From JAEWWD01 sp964440115 (GTDB taxonomy: Bacteria; Bacillota; Clostridia; Christensenellales; CAG-138): DNA of 64,000 nucleotides. This document shows, in pieces, positions 43,068 to 51,407 of this stretch. The position numbers and the translations under genes were made by a program. Within the stretch, counting starts at the first letter, position 1. Each line of letters opens with the position of its first letter. The stretch lies in contig CAYTPV010000008.1 in the NCBI GenBank assembly GCA_964440115.1, positions 1-64,000 on the forward strand. Direction: 5' to 3'. Under the pieces are notes generated by a model that worked only from the letters and a program-made list of their open reading frames with translations, ran no database searches and was not told where the DNA came from.

Positions 43068-43279
43068 GTCTGTTCTCCTTTTCTTTATTACATAATGCCT
43101 CTATTGCTGTTATGGACAGTACCGCTCGTTTTGAAACGCGAATTCAGGCACCGTGACGACGGATGGAAGAATATATACTCCCAGCGCATTGTATTGCTTC
43201 GATCCCTCATATTCATTTGGTCATTCTTTCATTTTTATGCCCCGTTGTGTATACTCAGGGCAGGACGCAAGCCCGAAAA

Positions 43280-43396
43280 GGTATCGCCGCCTACGGCAGC
43301 GACGAGGATTTATTTTATTTAATAGCGGGAGGGCTGCGACGGCCCGCAGGCCTAGTGCCCGAGGCGTGCCCCGCCGAGGACGGAAGCGGCGATACA
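43280..43396. repeat. Family A element with inverted ends
   Basis: It begins GGTATCGCCGCC and ends AGCGGCGATAC, 117 bases apart. Between them are CGACGAGG, TTTATTTAATAGCGGGAGGGCT and GACGGCCCGCAGGCCTAGTG. This is the shortest copy with both ends. Confidence 0.8.
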
Positions 43397-43533
43397 TTAC
43401 GAATGACGAAAAACTATTGCCACGAATACTGGCAATGCACATAAATTTCGCTCAGCTTAACATAGCAACCACGGTCAAGAAAGCAACGGGACCCGCGAGG
43501 TATACTCTTCTCACAACGAAGGGAGGAGCCACC

Positions 43534-44436
43534 ATGGAACAGCCGGAAACCATACTCGCCGTACGCAGGATGCAGCGCTATATCGAGGCGCGCCTCAAAG
43601 AACCCATCACTATGCTGCAGCTTGCGCGAGAAGCCGGATATTCGCCGTTTTACGCGAGCCGGATATTCCGCGAGCATACGGGCAGATCCCCATTCTGCTA
43701 TATCCGTGCGCTTCGGCTGACCGCCGCGGCGCTGCAGCTTCGCGACGGCACGGATAAAGTGCTGGATGTGGCGTTGGATTTCGAGTTTGACTCGCACGAA
43801 GGGTTTACGCGGGCCTTCACCCGGGAGTTCGGCCTGCCGCCCAAGCGATACAGCCTCGAACCCGAGCCCATACGGCTGTTCATGCCCGCCCCGGCCATGG
43901 AGTTTCCCCTTCCAAATCATCAGGGAGGAAAGAGTATGACAAACAAAGAAACAGACCGCACCATATTTGTGCAGGTAATTGAACGGCCCGCGCGCAAGGC
44001 GCTCATCAGAAGGGGCGTGGCCGCGGAGGATTATTATGCGTACTGCGAGGAAGTGGGCTGCGACATATGGCCCACGCTGGTCAGCGTGAAGGAAGCGCTG
44101 TACGAACCCGTCGGCATGTGGCTGCCGCAGGGTATGATCAAGCCCGGCACATCAAAATATGTGCAGGGTGTGGAGCTGCCCCTCAGCTACGCCGGAAAAG
44201 TGCCCGAGGGTTACGAGATCATCGAACTGCCGCCCTGCAGCCTTATGGTATTCCAGGGCGCGCCGTTTGACGACGACGATTTTGAGGACGCCATCAGCGA
44301 TATCTGGGACGCCATGAAGCGTTACGATCCATCCATCTACGGGTTTGCGTGGGCGGACAACGACGGACCGCGCATTCAGCTCGCGCCCATGGGGTATCGC
44401 GGGTATATCGAAGCGCGGCCGGTAAGGAAGGCGTAA
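43534..44436 (+). CDS. AraC-family regulator with GyrI-like effector domain
   Basis: A 300-residue regulator. The N-terminal AraC HTH (about 8-110) has QLAREAGYSPFYASRIFREHTGRSPFCYIR and VALDFEFDSHEGFTRAFTREFGLPP. The C-terminal GyrI-like domain (about 145-297) binds small ligands, as in Rob/SoxS-linked and MarA-type multidrug regulators. I chose the ATG at 43534 because GGGAGGAG is just upstream; the longer frame to 43153 runs through a repeat. No transporter is adjacent. A second free-standing GyrI domain is encoded at 46480. Confidence 0.9.
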   Translation: MEQPETILAVRRMQRYIEARLKEPITMLQLAREAGYSPFYASRIFREHTGRSPFCYIRALRLTAAALQLRDGTDKVLDVALDFEFDSHEGFTRAFTREFGLPPKRYSLEPEPIRLFMPAPAMEFPLPNHQGGKSMTNKETDRTIFVQVIERPARKALIRRGVAAEDYYAYCEEVGCDIWPTLVSVKEALYEPVGMWLPQGMIKPGTSKYVQGVELPLSYAGKVPEGYEIIELPPCSLMVFQGAPFDDDDFEDAISDIWDAMKRYDPSIYGFAWADNDGPRIQLAPMGYRGYIEARPVRKA

Positions 44437-44451
44437 CAGAAGAATACGGGT

Positions 44452-44540
44452 TGGGAGGCTCCGCCTCCCATGCCCTCCGCTTAGGGCTATTAAGCCCTAA
44501 GAACCCATCAATATGCGCCCTGCGAAAACAGGGTGCTTAT
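44452..44540. repeat. Family B triple-hairpin element B6
   Basis: Hairpin 1 is TGGGAGG..CCTCCCA (44452-44470), hairpin 2 CTTAGGGCT..AGCCCTAAG (44480-44501) and hairpin 3 GCGCCCTG..CAGGGTGC (44515-44536). AACCCATCA links hairpins 2 and 3. It lies 15 bases after the AraC stop. Confidence 0.85.
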
Positions 44541-44694
44541 TTTTTCAAGGTATCGCCACTTTAGATAGAGAAAAAGCATTCAGTTACTTTCGCAATAGCG
44601 GTCTTTCATATCCGAGCATCTCAACATAGCGCCTGAATCTGATTGCGCACACATATACTGGTTCCATAAGCAGATATAAAGGCAGGGACACGTT

Positions 44695-45240
44695 ATGAGC
44701 TGGCAGGAAAATATCCGCATTCTTTGGACCGATCATTTGATATGGGTCCGGCAATTTTTGATCAGCCTCATATTCAGGCTGAAGGATTTGAGCTATGTGA
44801 CGATGCGTACCTTACAAAACGCAATCGATTTTTCGGCGCAGCTCACACCTTTTTATGGCTTGGAAAATGCAAAACTATATGAAGCGCTACTAACCGAGCG
44901 TATTCTGCTGCTGGCCGAACTGGCGACCACAATCAAAATCAACGGCGATGTATCCGTTCAGCAATTAAAATTGCAGACAAACGCGGACGAAATTGCCACG
45001 CTTCTCACCAATTTAAACCCTTATTGGGATAAAGCGAAATGGCAGGAGATGCTATATGCTGAGTATCAGCTTGAAGAACAACTCATACGGCTCATAAATG
45101 AAGACAAGTTTTACTCGTCGATTTCCACATATGACGAAGTTTATCAAAACGCTTTAAAAATGGCGAACTATATGATTGACGGAATAACGGCACAGTTTCC
45201 GCAGTATGCGTATCCCACCGGCACCACGCTTATATCTTAG
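44695..45240 (+). CDS. Conserved 181-aa Firmicutes protein, copy 1
   Basis: A 181-residue helical protein. LWTDHLIWVRQFLISLIF, NAIDFSAQLTPFYG, TNADEIATLLTNLNPYWDKAKWQEMLYAEYQLEEQ and MANYMIDGITAQFPQYA follow a family found across Bacillota that is sometimes mislabelled acetylglutamate kinase. The true function is unknown. A paralogue of equal length follows 138 bases downstream. GGCAGGGA is the ribosome site. The leader (catatac-gg and atataa-ggcgg patterns) is shared by both copies, so the duplication includes the 5' region. Confidence 0.85.
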   Translation: MSWQENIRILWTDHLIWVRQFLISLIFRLKDLSYVTMRTLQNAIDFSAQLTPFYGLENAKLYEALLTERILLLAELATTIKINGDVSVQQLKLQTNADEIATLLTNLNPYWDKAKWQEMLYAEYQLEEQLIRLINEDKFYSSISTYDEVYQNALKMANYMIDGITAQFPQYAYPTGTTLIS

Positions 45241-45378
45241 ACCACCATTCCCAGCCAGCGGCCCACATTGACGGCATATTAGCCCACCCCTACCGCATGA
45301 CCTCTTGCCGGAGAGCCGCCTATAGCAATAATGCATACATATACCGGGTTTTCTATCAAATATAAGGCGGTACTTGTT

Positions 45379-45924
45379 ATGAGCTGGCAGGAAAATATCC
45401 GCATTCTTTGGACCGATCATTTGATATGGGTCCGGCAATTTTTAATCAGCCTGATATACAGACTGCGGGATTTGAGCTATGTGACGATACGCACCTTACA
45501 GAACGCCGTTGATTTTTCGACGCAGCTCACACCTTTTTATGGAATGGAAAATGCAAAACTATATGAGGCTTTGCTAACCGAACGAATTCTGCTGTTGGCT
45601 GAACTGGCAACCACAATAAAAATAGGCGGCGATGTCTCGGTCCAGCTATCAAAAATACAGGCAAACGCGGACGATATTGCGACGCTTTTCTCCAGTTTAA
45701 ACCCTTACTGGGATAAGGCAACGTGGCAGGGGATGTTATATACCCAGTATCAGCTGGAAGAACAGCTCATTAGGCAAATAAATCAAGATAAGTTCTCCGC
45801 ATCAATTCCCATTTATGACCAAGTCTATCAAAACGCTTTAATGATGGCGAACTATATGATTGACGGAATAACGGCGCAGTTTCCGCAGTATGCGTACCCC
45901 ACCGGAACCGCTCTTATATCATGA
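45379..45924 (+). CDS. Conserved 181-aa Firmicutes protein, copy 2
   Basis: Tandem paralogue of the gene at 44695-45240, equal in length and identical over long runs, including the first 26 residues and the last 19 except for one. Differences cluster in the middle (KIGGDVSVQLSKIQANADDIATLFSSLNPYWDKATWQG). Both keep the N-x-x-D-F and NPYW motifs of the family. The ATG at 45379 follows AAGGCGG. Its frame is open upstream only by chance. Retention of two intact copies suggests recent duplication or dosage need. Confidence 0.85.
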   Translation: MSWQENIRILWTDHLIWVRQFLISLIYRLRDLSYVTIRTLQNAVDFSTQLTPFYGMENAKLYEALLTERILLLAELATTIKIGGDVSVQLSKIQANADDIATLFSSLNPYWDKATWQGMLYTQYQLEEQLIRQINQDKFSASIPIYDQVYQNALMMANYMIDGITAQFPQYAYPTGTALIS

Positions 45925-45946
45925 AAAGCCGAATGCAATTGATTCT

Positions 45947-46312
45947 CTACCGCACCAACAACTGCATCCCGAACACCGCCGCCACGCACAAAATTACGCT
46001 CAGCGCCACATAGCATACCGCCACGCCAATAGATCCGTTCTGTATCAACGCCGTGGTTTCGAGTGAGAACGTGGAGAATGTCGTAAACCCTCCGCACAGG
46101 CCCACTTTGAGAAACAGCACCAGATGCTCATTGAGGGAACTGCTTTTTGCCGCCAGCGCAGCGATGAGTCCAATTACCGCCGCGCCTATGACATTGATGA
46201 GCAGTGTGGCGACCGGAAACCCGCTCTCCGCCCGCACGGGCAAAAACCCCATCCAATACCGAAACACGGAACCAATAAATCCACCTATGCCGATGAGCAG
46301 GCAGTTGAGCAT
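45947..46312 (-). CDS. crcB: Fluoride channel Fluc/CrcB
   Basis: A 121-residue four-helix membrane protein that exports fluoride. LLIGIGGFIGSVFRYWMG is the family start, FPVATLLINVIGAAVIG holds the conserved Asn, and GGFTTFSTFSLE is the phenylalanine-box hallmark. I chose the ATG at 46312, which follows AGGAGG; the longer frame runs through the riboswitch. A fluoride riboswitch with a terminator platform lies just upstream, which confirms the substrate. Fluc works as a dual-topology dimer; only one copy is present. Confidence 0.95.
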   Translation of the reverse strand: MLNCLLIGIGGFIGSVFRYWMGFLPVRAESGFPVATLLINVIGAAVIGLIAALAAKSSSLNEHLVLFLKVGLCGGFTTFSTFSLETTALIQNGSIGVAVCYVALSVILCVAAVFGMQLLVR

Positions 46313-46326
46313 GACAAATCCTCCTA

Positions 46327-46425
46327 AATATAAAACGGCCGAATCCTTCTGTGAGATACAGAAGTCATCAGCCGTTGTCGGCGGTTCAGGTTGCCCACGG
46401 GAGCACTTCATTCCCACGGGATAGT
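46327..46425 (-). promoter_or_regulatory. Fluoride (crcB) riboswitch with terminator platform
   Basis: On the minus strand: GGGAATGAAGTGCTCCC, then AACCTGAACCGCC, then GGCTGATGACTTCTG. This matches the crcB motif, including the long-range pairing GAAGT..ACTTC and the GCTGATG segment. Downstream, AACGGCTGA can instead pair with TTCGGCCGTT, which is followed by TTATATTT. That forms a terminator that overlaps the aptamer 3' side, so fluoride binding would permit read-through into crcB. Confidence 0.9.
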
Positions 46426-46479
46426 ATACATACGCAGCATACTTGTGTCAAACGGTGATTGTTTGCGGTTCTGTGTATG

Positions 46480-46950
46480 CTAACCTTGTGTTTTTATAAC
46501 GGGCACCCACAGTTCATACGCATCGTCCACTGCACCCGGATAGTATTCAAAGTATACGTTGGGTTGTGCGTTTACGCTAAGACCGGCATGCGGAATTTCC
46601 TCATAAAAGAAATCAGTCCATGCCTTTATAATATCTTCCCCTTTGGAAAATCCGGCCACGGCATATGTCGTTTGGGGCAGCGATTTCACAACAGCGTTTG
46701 CAGGGGCGGTACTTTCCGGCCCCACCTCTATTCCCAGCAGATAGCAGTATCGTTCTTGCCCCTGCGTATACCAGCTGACGCCGTAATATCCTTTTGTGGA
46801 GCCTTTGAGCGAAAGCAGCGCCGCTTCTCTTCCGTTTTCGAAGAAGTCCCGACACAATGCCGCAACGTCCTTGTCGTTTTGCGCAAGCGTAGTTTCAACG
46901 GCATAGCCGCATACACAAAATGCTTCCCTTTCCACCAGCCGCATTTCCAT
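46480..46950 (-). CDS. GyrI-like small-molecule-binding protein
   Basis: A 156-residue free-standing GyrI-like/effector-binding domain. VYFEYYPGAVDDAYELWVPVIK is the C-terminal signature, and YAVAGFSKGEDIIKAWTDFFYEEIPHAG is the typical core. Such proteins bind or hydrolyse cationic small molecules. GAGGTG precedes the ATG. No HTH is attached, unlike the AraC-GyrI protein at 43.5 kb. It lies between crcB and cvpA as its own unit. Confidence 0.82.
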   Translation of the reverse strand: MEMRLVEREAFCVCGYAVETTLAQNDKDVAALCRDFFENGREAALLSLKGSTKGYYGVSWYTQGQERYCYLLGIEVGPESTAPANAVVKSLPQTTYAVAGFSKGEDIIKAWTDFFYEEIPHAGLSVNAQPNVYFEYYPGAVDDAYELWVPVIKTQG

Positions 46951-47007
46951 AGTTCACCTCAAAGCTGTCTGCCGCCGATAAAGTCCAACGGACTTTATCG
47001 GTGCAAC

Positions 47008-47709
47008 TTATGTCCCCGGTATCAACCTCAACAAAAAGTTCGAGTTGTAAAAGAAGCTGCCGAAATACGAGGCGTCTATGTATTTGACCAAACTGGGCAG
47101 TACGATGAGCGCGATGGGCGCAAGCATGAACAGCACATACATGGCAAGGAAGCCGCGTATCAATCCGAAGCATGCGCCTAAAAGCCCGTCCGTGGTATGC
47201 AGTACGGGGTAACCGTCGCGCGCGTAATCGATCATGTGGATCACAAACCCCAGCAGCAGCCGGATTGCCACGAACAGCAGCAATACGCACAATATGTTAA
47301 TAAACACGTTGACGATGGTCTGGTTGAAATAATCGCCCAGTGTGGTCAGCCCATCCTTGGCGAACGCTTCGCGTGCGATATTCGTGGTGATGCGCGCGCC
47401 CATTGGCACGGGAAGCTGCGCGTTTTCCATAACGCCCGAAAGCTGTTCCGCACTCAGCTGTGATATGGCCGTGCGCGAAAGCTCCACGTCGCCCACCAGT
47501 TCGCCGCCTTCCGCGTAATAGAGCACCGCGTTGTAGATATCCGCACTGTGCTTCACCGCGTTTTCAAGAAGCGGCCTTATTAACAGCGCCAGCCCGCAGG
47601 ATACCGTATACGCCACCAGCGAAAGCAGCGTGTTTACAAACCCCCGGTACCAGCCCGAGAGCAGGAAAAACGCGAACAGCGCCAGTACGGCGACATCCAG
47701 CAAATTCAC
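47008..47709 (-). CDS. CvpA family membrane protein
   Basis: A 233-residue membrane protein with four helices. LLDVAVLALFAFFLLSGWYRGFVNTLLSLVAY is the CvpA start, and LLGACFGLIRGFLAMYVLFMLAPIALIVL the conserved C-terminal helix. CvpA proteins affect envelope integrity and, in some species, purine or colicin V phenotypes. A longer extracellular loop (about 65-130) is present. The start is a GTG after GAGGTG. Element B7 lies 19 bases upstream, and a GATAAAGTCC..GGACTTTATC hairpin (46976-47002) lies just past the stop. Confidence 0.85.
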   Translation of the reverse strand: MNLLDVAVLALFAFFLLSGWYRGFVNTLLSLVAYTVSCGLALLIRPLLENAVKHSADIYNAVLYYAEGGELVGDVELSRTAISQLSAEQLSGVMENAQLPVPMGARITTNIAREAFAKDGLTTLGDYFNQTIVNVFINILCVLLLFVAIRLLLGFVIHMIDYARDGYPVLHTTDGLLGACFGLIRGFLAMYVLFMLAPIALIVLPSLVKYIDASYFGSFFYNSNFLLRLIPGT

Positions 47710-47728
47710 GTGGCAACACCTCTTTCCA

Positions 47729-47818
47729 TTGGGAGCTCCGCTCCCAAACCCTCGCCAAAGGGCCTAAGGCCCTTTGGAATCCCATCTTCCGAACGGCCTT
47801 ACAAGGCCGTTCGCGGGG
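47729..47818. repeat. Family B triple-hairpin element B7
   Basis: Hairpin 1 is TTGGGAG..CTCCCAA (47729-47747), hairpin 2 CCAAAGGGCC..GGCCCTTTGG (47755-47777) and hairpin 3 CGAACGGCCTT..AAGGCCGTTCG (47790-47813). It lies upstream of cvpA with hairpin 1 facing the gene. Confidence 0.88.
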
Positions 47819-47879
47819 AGACATTGGGATTTCAATTCTGAGGCCAGTCAAGAACACCTACTTGGAACTCTGCCGTACC

Positions 47880-47957
47880 TCAGGGGGACGCGGGGGGCGA
47901 AGCCCGCCCGCTATTAAATAAAATAAATTTTCGTCGCCGCCCAAAGGCGGCGATACC
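47880..47957 (-). repeat. Family A element (reverse)
   Basis: GGGGGGCGAAGCCCGCCCGC, ATTAAATAAAATAAATTTTC, then GTCGCCGCC-caaa-GGCGGCGATACC. It abuts the DUF5711 stop region. Confidence 0.85.
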
Positions 47958-47966
47958 TGCAGATTC

Positions 47967-49082
47967 TTACACAATTTTCACCGTGTAGTATGCCTCGCCG
48001 GAACGCAGCAGCAGGGTAGAGGCATCCAGCTTTTCGGCTTCCTCAATATTGATTTCCACGTTGCGCTCGCTGATACGCTTGCCGTCAACGCCCATCACGA
48101 TATATCCACCAGATGTCACGGCGACAAGCTTGCCGTTCATAACAAACGCATCGATTGTCCCCGCGGGAAGCTGCAGCAGCCGCTGCGTCGTACCGGCAAC
48201 ATCCGCATCCTTGAGCGTGACGAGCTTAACGGTACCGGGCTTTTCCACGCCGCGCGGCCCCAGCAGGAACGTGGGCGAAGATGCGGATTCAAAATCCATC
48301 ACCCTCCAGCCATACACGGTCTCGCGGTAGCTTTCGCGATTGCCCGAAAGCGAATAGCGGATAATCTGGTTGGTACCAACGGCGAAGATCCCGCTCTGGG
48401 TGAAGTAGATATCTTCAATGAGCTGGTTCTGCACCTGCATCACGCCGCTGGTGGCGGCATGCGTCATATCGTACACCGCGATGGTGGATACGGGGGTGCC
48501 GCTGTCCAGCGTTAGGGTCAGCACGTACAAATATTCATTGCCGGCGTTGTAGAAGCCGAAATCCTCAATAAACTGGCCGCCGCTGTCGATCTGATCCTTC
48601 TGCGCGCCTGTTTTATCAAACACCTGCACGGTTTCCGCGCCGGATGCGTCCGCGCGCAGCGCGGCAACGTACGCTGATCCGCAGTCCACATATAATAGAC
48701 GCCCCGTGAATTCCACGGGATAGCTCGCGCCCACGATTTTAAGCGCCGCGGAGTTATAGAGCGCGTGCAGTGTGGGGCTGCCGCACAGCGTTACGCCCTC
48801 GCCGGAGACGGGGGCGTAGTAATCGTTCTTATCATTGTACAGGTCGTCGTAATAGAGCGTGCCGTCCTGAATATATAAAAAGCCTGCGCCGGTAAAAAAG
48901 CGTTCGTTGGCGCGCGTGAAGCTCATCTGCTTCAACGGCGCTTCAGAACCGGAGTTTTTCCCCAGCAGCAGCACAGCCGCCACGATGCCTGCGACGACAA
49001 GAGCGCACAATCCGAATACGAGAGACAGACGCAGGATGACTCTGCGCTTGCTCTTTACGGTTCGGCGTCTCTTGTACTCCAT
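47967..49082 (-). CDS. DUF5711 family membrane-anchored beta-propeller-like protein
   Basis: A 371-residue protein with a basic N-terminus (KRRRTVKSKRR), one membrane helix (about 16-41) and a large extracytoplasmic beta-rich domain. Repeated strand patterns such as TLYYDDLYND, LLYVDCGSAYVAAL and GIFAVGTNQIIRYS suggest a propeller. The features match Clostridia DUF5711 proteins of unknown role. AAAGGAGAAC precedes the ATG at 49082. It lies upstream of cvpA on the same strand; the 257-base gap between them is filled by repeats. Confidence 0.82.
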   Translation of the reverse strand: MEYKRRRTVKSKRRVILRLSLVFGLCALVVAGIVAAVLLLGKNSGSEAPLKQMSFTRANERFFTGAGFLYIQDGTLYYDDLYNDKNDYYAPVSGEGVTLCGSPTLHALYNSAALKIVGASYPVEFTGRLLYVDCGSAYVAALRADASGAETVQVFDKTGAQKDQIDSGGQFIEDFGFYNAGNEYLYVLTLTLDSGTPVSTIAVYDMTHAATSGVMQVQNQLIEDIYFTQSGIFAVGTNQIIRYSLSGNRESYRETVYGWRVMDFESASSPTFLLGPRGVEKPGTVKLVTLKDADVAGTTQRLLQLPAGTIDAFVMNGKLVAVTSGGYIVMGVDGKRISERNVEINIEEAEKLDASTLLLRSGEAYYTVKIV

Positions 49083-49241
49083 GCCCGTTCTCCTTTGCAA
49101 AGGGGGAATTTCCCTCGGGTGTGGTAATTCATTTTATCAAATCATGCGCAGGAATGCAAAGAATGCCTTTACTTATTCACATTTTGGGGCGTTCAAGGGC
49201 ATTTCTGTTGCCACATTCTTATGTCGTTGACAGGAATCAGA

Positions 49242-49316
49242 GGTATCGCCGTCTAAGACGGCGACGAATATTTTTTTGGGGCGGGAGGGCTGCGGCCTCC
49301 CGCACCCCCTAAAGTA
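49242..49316 (+). repeat. Family A element
   Basis: GGTATCGCCGTC-taa-GACGGCGACGAATATTTTTTT, then GCGGGAGGGC..GCCTCCCGC. The stem has compensating changes (CGTC/GACG) relative to CGCC/GGCG copies. Confidence 0.85.
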
Positions 49317-49454
49317 AGGGAGCGCTATGCTAATAGCGGCAATAGTTTCTGGCAAGGAGCTGCTGTTTATGGTAATATTTCCTGCGGGGCTGTTTCCCGC
49401 GCTGCTATGCGTGGTATTTTAATATGACAGAATTTAGAACAGGAGATGATACCA

Positions 49455-49673
49455 ATGGACATCAAAGCGAAAATTGAGGAAATCGTAGAAAAGATACAGA
49501 GCGACAAAAACCTGTTTGCCAATTTCCAGAAGGAACCCATCCCGACTGTGGAAAAACTCATCGGCGTTGATCTGCCGGACGATCTCATTATGAACGTTGT
49601 CGAAGGAGTAAAGGCGAAGCTGGCCGTTGATTCCGTAAGTGATCTGCTCGGAGGCATCAAGAAGCTGTTCTGA
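49455..49673 (+). CDS. 72-aa small protein, Nif11-leader-like
   Basis: A 72-residue helical acidic protein. MDIKAKIEEIVEKIQSDKNLFANFQKEPIPTVEKLIG resembles the N-terminal part of Nif11/NHLP-type leader peptides. The C-terminus LPDDLIMNVVEGVKAKL and DLLGGIKKLF is conserved in short Clostridia proteins that I recall as hypothetical. No RiPP maturation enzymes are nearby, so a lantibiotic-type role is unlikely here. I chose the ATG at 49455 after AGGAGATGA. A terminator follows. Confidence 0.75.
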   Translation: MDIKAKIEEIVEKIQSDKNLFANFQKEPIPTVEKLIGVDLPDDLIMNVVEGVKAKLAVDSVSDLLGGIKKLF

Positions 49674-49705
49674 TACGGTTTGTAATGTGAAACGATAGTA
49701 TTATA

Positions 49706-49738
49706 CAGGCGGCCTTCACAGGCCGCCTTTGGTTTTTG
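49706..49738 (+). terminator. Terminator after the 72-aa gene
   Basis: AGGCGGCCT-tcac-AGGCCGCCT followed by TTGGTTTTT. It also separates the converging flavoprotein gene. Confidence 0.88.
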
Positions 49739-49749
49739 AAAATATCGAA

Positions 49750-50382
49750 CTATTTCCGGGTAAACAGCTGTTTCGGACTGAGTCCATTCTGCCGCGCCTG
49801 CATGCGCCAGCCCATATGCGCTAATTTCATATACAGGAATCGAGGGAAATTCGGTACGGCGAAAATATCCTCGCCGCCAACGCGGTCATCGATGCTTTGT
49901 GCAAGCTGACGAAGTGCCTTGGTGAAGTTCTTGCGCGGTCCGTGCCCGGCGGGGACATTCACAAGGCTCGGCAGCATACCGCCGGCGCCTATTCCCACGG
50001 ACCTGCCATAGCGCAGGCGGCATTTTTCACACCAGCTTTTGATCATGCGCAGCGCGTTGACGCACTGCCTGCCCTCATAAAACCCGGCGTTTACGATGGC
50101 GAACACCTGCTGATCCACGTCGGCGTTCTTCCATTTATCCTCGAGCTGCACGAGTATGCGCAGCAGATGCGAGGGGATGGCGTCCACATACAGCGGGAAC
50201 GCGAACACCAGCACATCCTGTGCAGCAAGCGTATCCGCAAGCGCGGGCGTCAACGCACTTGCCGCGTGAAATGCGCACTCGGATATGGTATGCCCGGGCA
50301 GGTAGTCCCTGAGTTCGCTCAATATCGCGCCGGATGTACTGCCGTTCGGCTTGGGGCTGCCGTTGATGAGCATGATGTTCAT
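49750..50382 (-). CDS. Flavodoxin-family NAD(P)H-dependent reductase
   Basis: A 210-residue flavodoxin-fold protein. The FMN loop is LINGSPKPNGSTSG (about 5-18), and LVFAFPLYVDAIPSHLL is the flavin-proximal strand. GIGAGGMLPSL follows. It lacks the cysteine cluster of iron-sulfur flavoproteins. It overlaps the next upstream gene by four bases, so the two are coupled and may form a heteromeric or sequential electron carrier. GGAGG lies just ahead of the ATG. Confidence 0.85.
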   Translation of the reverse strand: MNIMLINGSPKPNGSTSGAILSELRDYLPGHTISECAFHAASALTPALADTLAAQDVLVFAFPLYVDAIPSHLLRILVQLEDKWKNADVDQQVFAIVNAGFYEGRQCVNALRMIKSWCEKCRLRYGRSVGIGAGGMLPSLVNVPAGHGPRKNFTKALRQLAQSIDDRVGGEDIFAVPNFPRFLYMKLAHMGWRMQARQNGLSPKQLFTRK

Positions 50383-50879
50383 TGTATCTTTCCTCCGAAC
50401 GCTTCGGGGGATTGCGCAAACTCGACTTTTTCCACGGTGCCGCAGAAATTGACGGCATTGGCCTCAATGAGGCTGCGGGCAAGCGCCTTATCTTCCTCGG
50501 CAATGCCCTCTGCGTAAAAGTAAGCCCGCACACGGAATGGGTGAGCATAACGCATACTGTGATGCATTTCTTGGTTGCGAATGCAGAAATACGGAAGGAT
50601 ATAGGAGATACTGCGATCCAGCACGTTTTTGACGAACGGGCTGAACCCGCCATAGCGGCAGCGGCTGATGAGCACCAGCTCGTCGCAATGGCCCAGCATG
50701 CCGCCGATATCGGCGTATCTGTCGCGGATGACGCATTGCCCCGGCGATTTGATCCAGCAGCCGAAGCAGCCGACACAAGGGCGGATGCTGCCGTCGTCGG
50801 CGATGACGCGGGTATTCGCGTCCGTAGTCAGCAGGCTGTTTTCCTGCTCGGGGGTGAGATCGTGGATGATCAGCCGCAT
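50379..50879 (-). CDS. Flavodoxin-family Fe-S flavoprotein-like
   Basis: A 166-residue protein partner of the gene at 49750. CVGCFGCWIKSPGQCVIRD (about 36-54) is the iron-sulfur flavoprotein cysteine motif, and LVLISRCRYGGFSPFVKNVLDRS is the conserved flavodoxin-type helix. The N-terminal FMN loop is short or absent, with LLTTDANTRVI in its place. AAAGGAG precedes the ATG. The pair probably moves electrons from NAD(P)H; the acceptor is unknown. Confidence 0.82.
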   Translation of the reverse strand: MRLIIHDLTPEQENSLLTTDANTRVIADDGSIRPCVGCFGCWIKSPGQCVIRDRYADIGGMLGHCDELVLISRCRYGGFSPFVKNVLDRSISYILPYFCIRNQEMHHSMRYAHPFRVRAYFYAEGIAEEDKALARSLIEANAVNFCGTVEKVEFAQSPEAFGGKIQ

Positions 50880-50934
50880 AGGGGACTCCTTTCCGGGCTT
50901 CGCTGTTCTTTTGGCTAGGACCGATGGTTTATAT

Positions 50935-51342
50935 GGTATCGACGCCTTAGGGCGGCGACGATTATCTTTTTTATTTAAAAGCGGGAGGGCTGCGGCCCCC
51001 CGCTCCCCCTGGGGATCACTTTAGGACAAGCCAAATACGGGGAAAAGCGAAATCTAACCTATATTATGTTGAATAGCGGAGCTGCATGTGCACCTTCGGC
51101 GGTTCCGAAGAGTATTGGGCTTGCTGGCTGCGCCATTGGTGGGTGAAACTACGCGGTAATGGGGTGCGTGAGGGAGGCGGAGATGCGCGCCGCCTGTGGC
51201 GGATGAAGCGCGGCGGAAGCCCAGTGAGCAAGGGAGTGCAAGAATTCGGCTATTGCCGCGACGCAGCGCGACCATTGCGAACTGTAAAAGCCTAGTGTCC
51301 GACGGCGTCTCCCGCCGGAGGACCCAGAAGGCGGCGATACCT
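50935..51342. repeat. Family A long element with inverted ends
   Basis: It begins GGTATCGACGCC and ends GGCGGCGATACC, 408 bases apart. Each end has its own GGCGGCGACGA or ACGGCGTCTCCCGCC hairpin. Inside are GCGGGAGGGCTGCGGCCCCCCGC, CGCCGCCTGTGGCGGATGAAGC, CCCAGTGAGCAAGGGAGTGC and CGACCATTGCGAACTG. There is no transposase frame. It fills the whole gap between the flavoproteins and the ANTAR gene. Confidence 0.82.
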
Positions 51343-51372
51343 TAACCCCATGATAGCATACGAACAGAAAAC

Positions 51373-51399
51373 AAAAAAGCGGAGACACCTCCGCTTTTT
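51373..51399 (-). terminator. Terminator of the glnA-ANTAR operon
   Basis: AAAAAGCGGAG-acac-CTCCGCTTTTT, with T-runs on both strands, nine bases past the ANTAR stop. Confidence 0.9.
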
Positions 51400-51407
51400 G
51401 CATTTCC

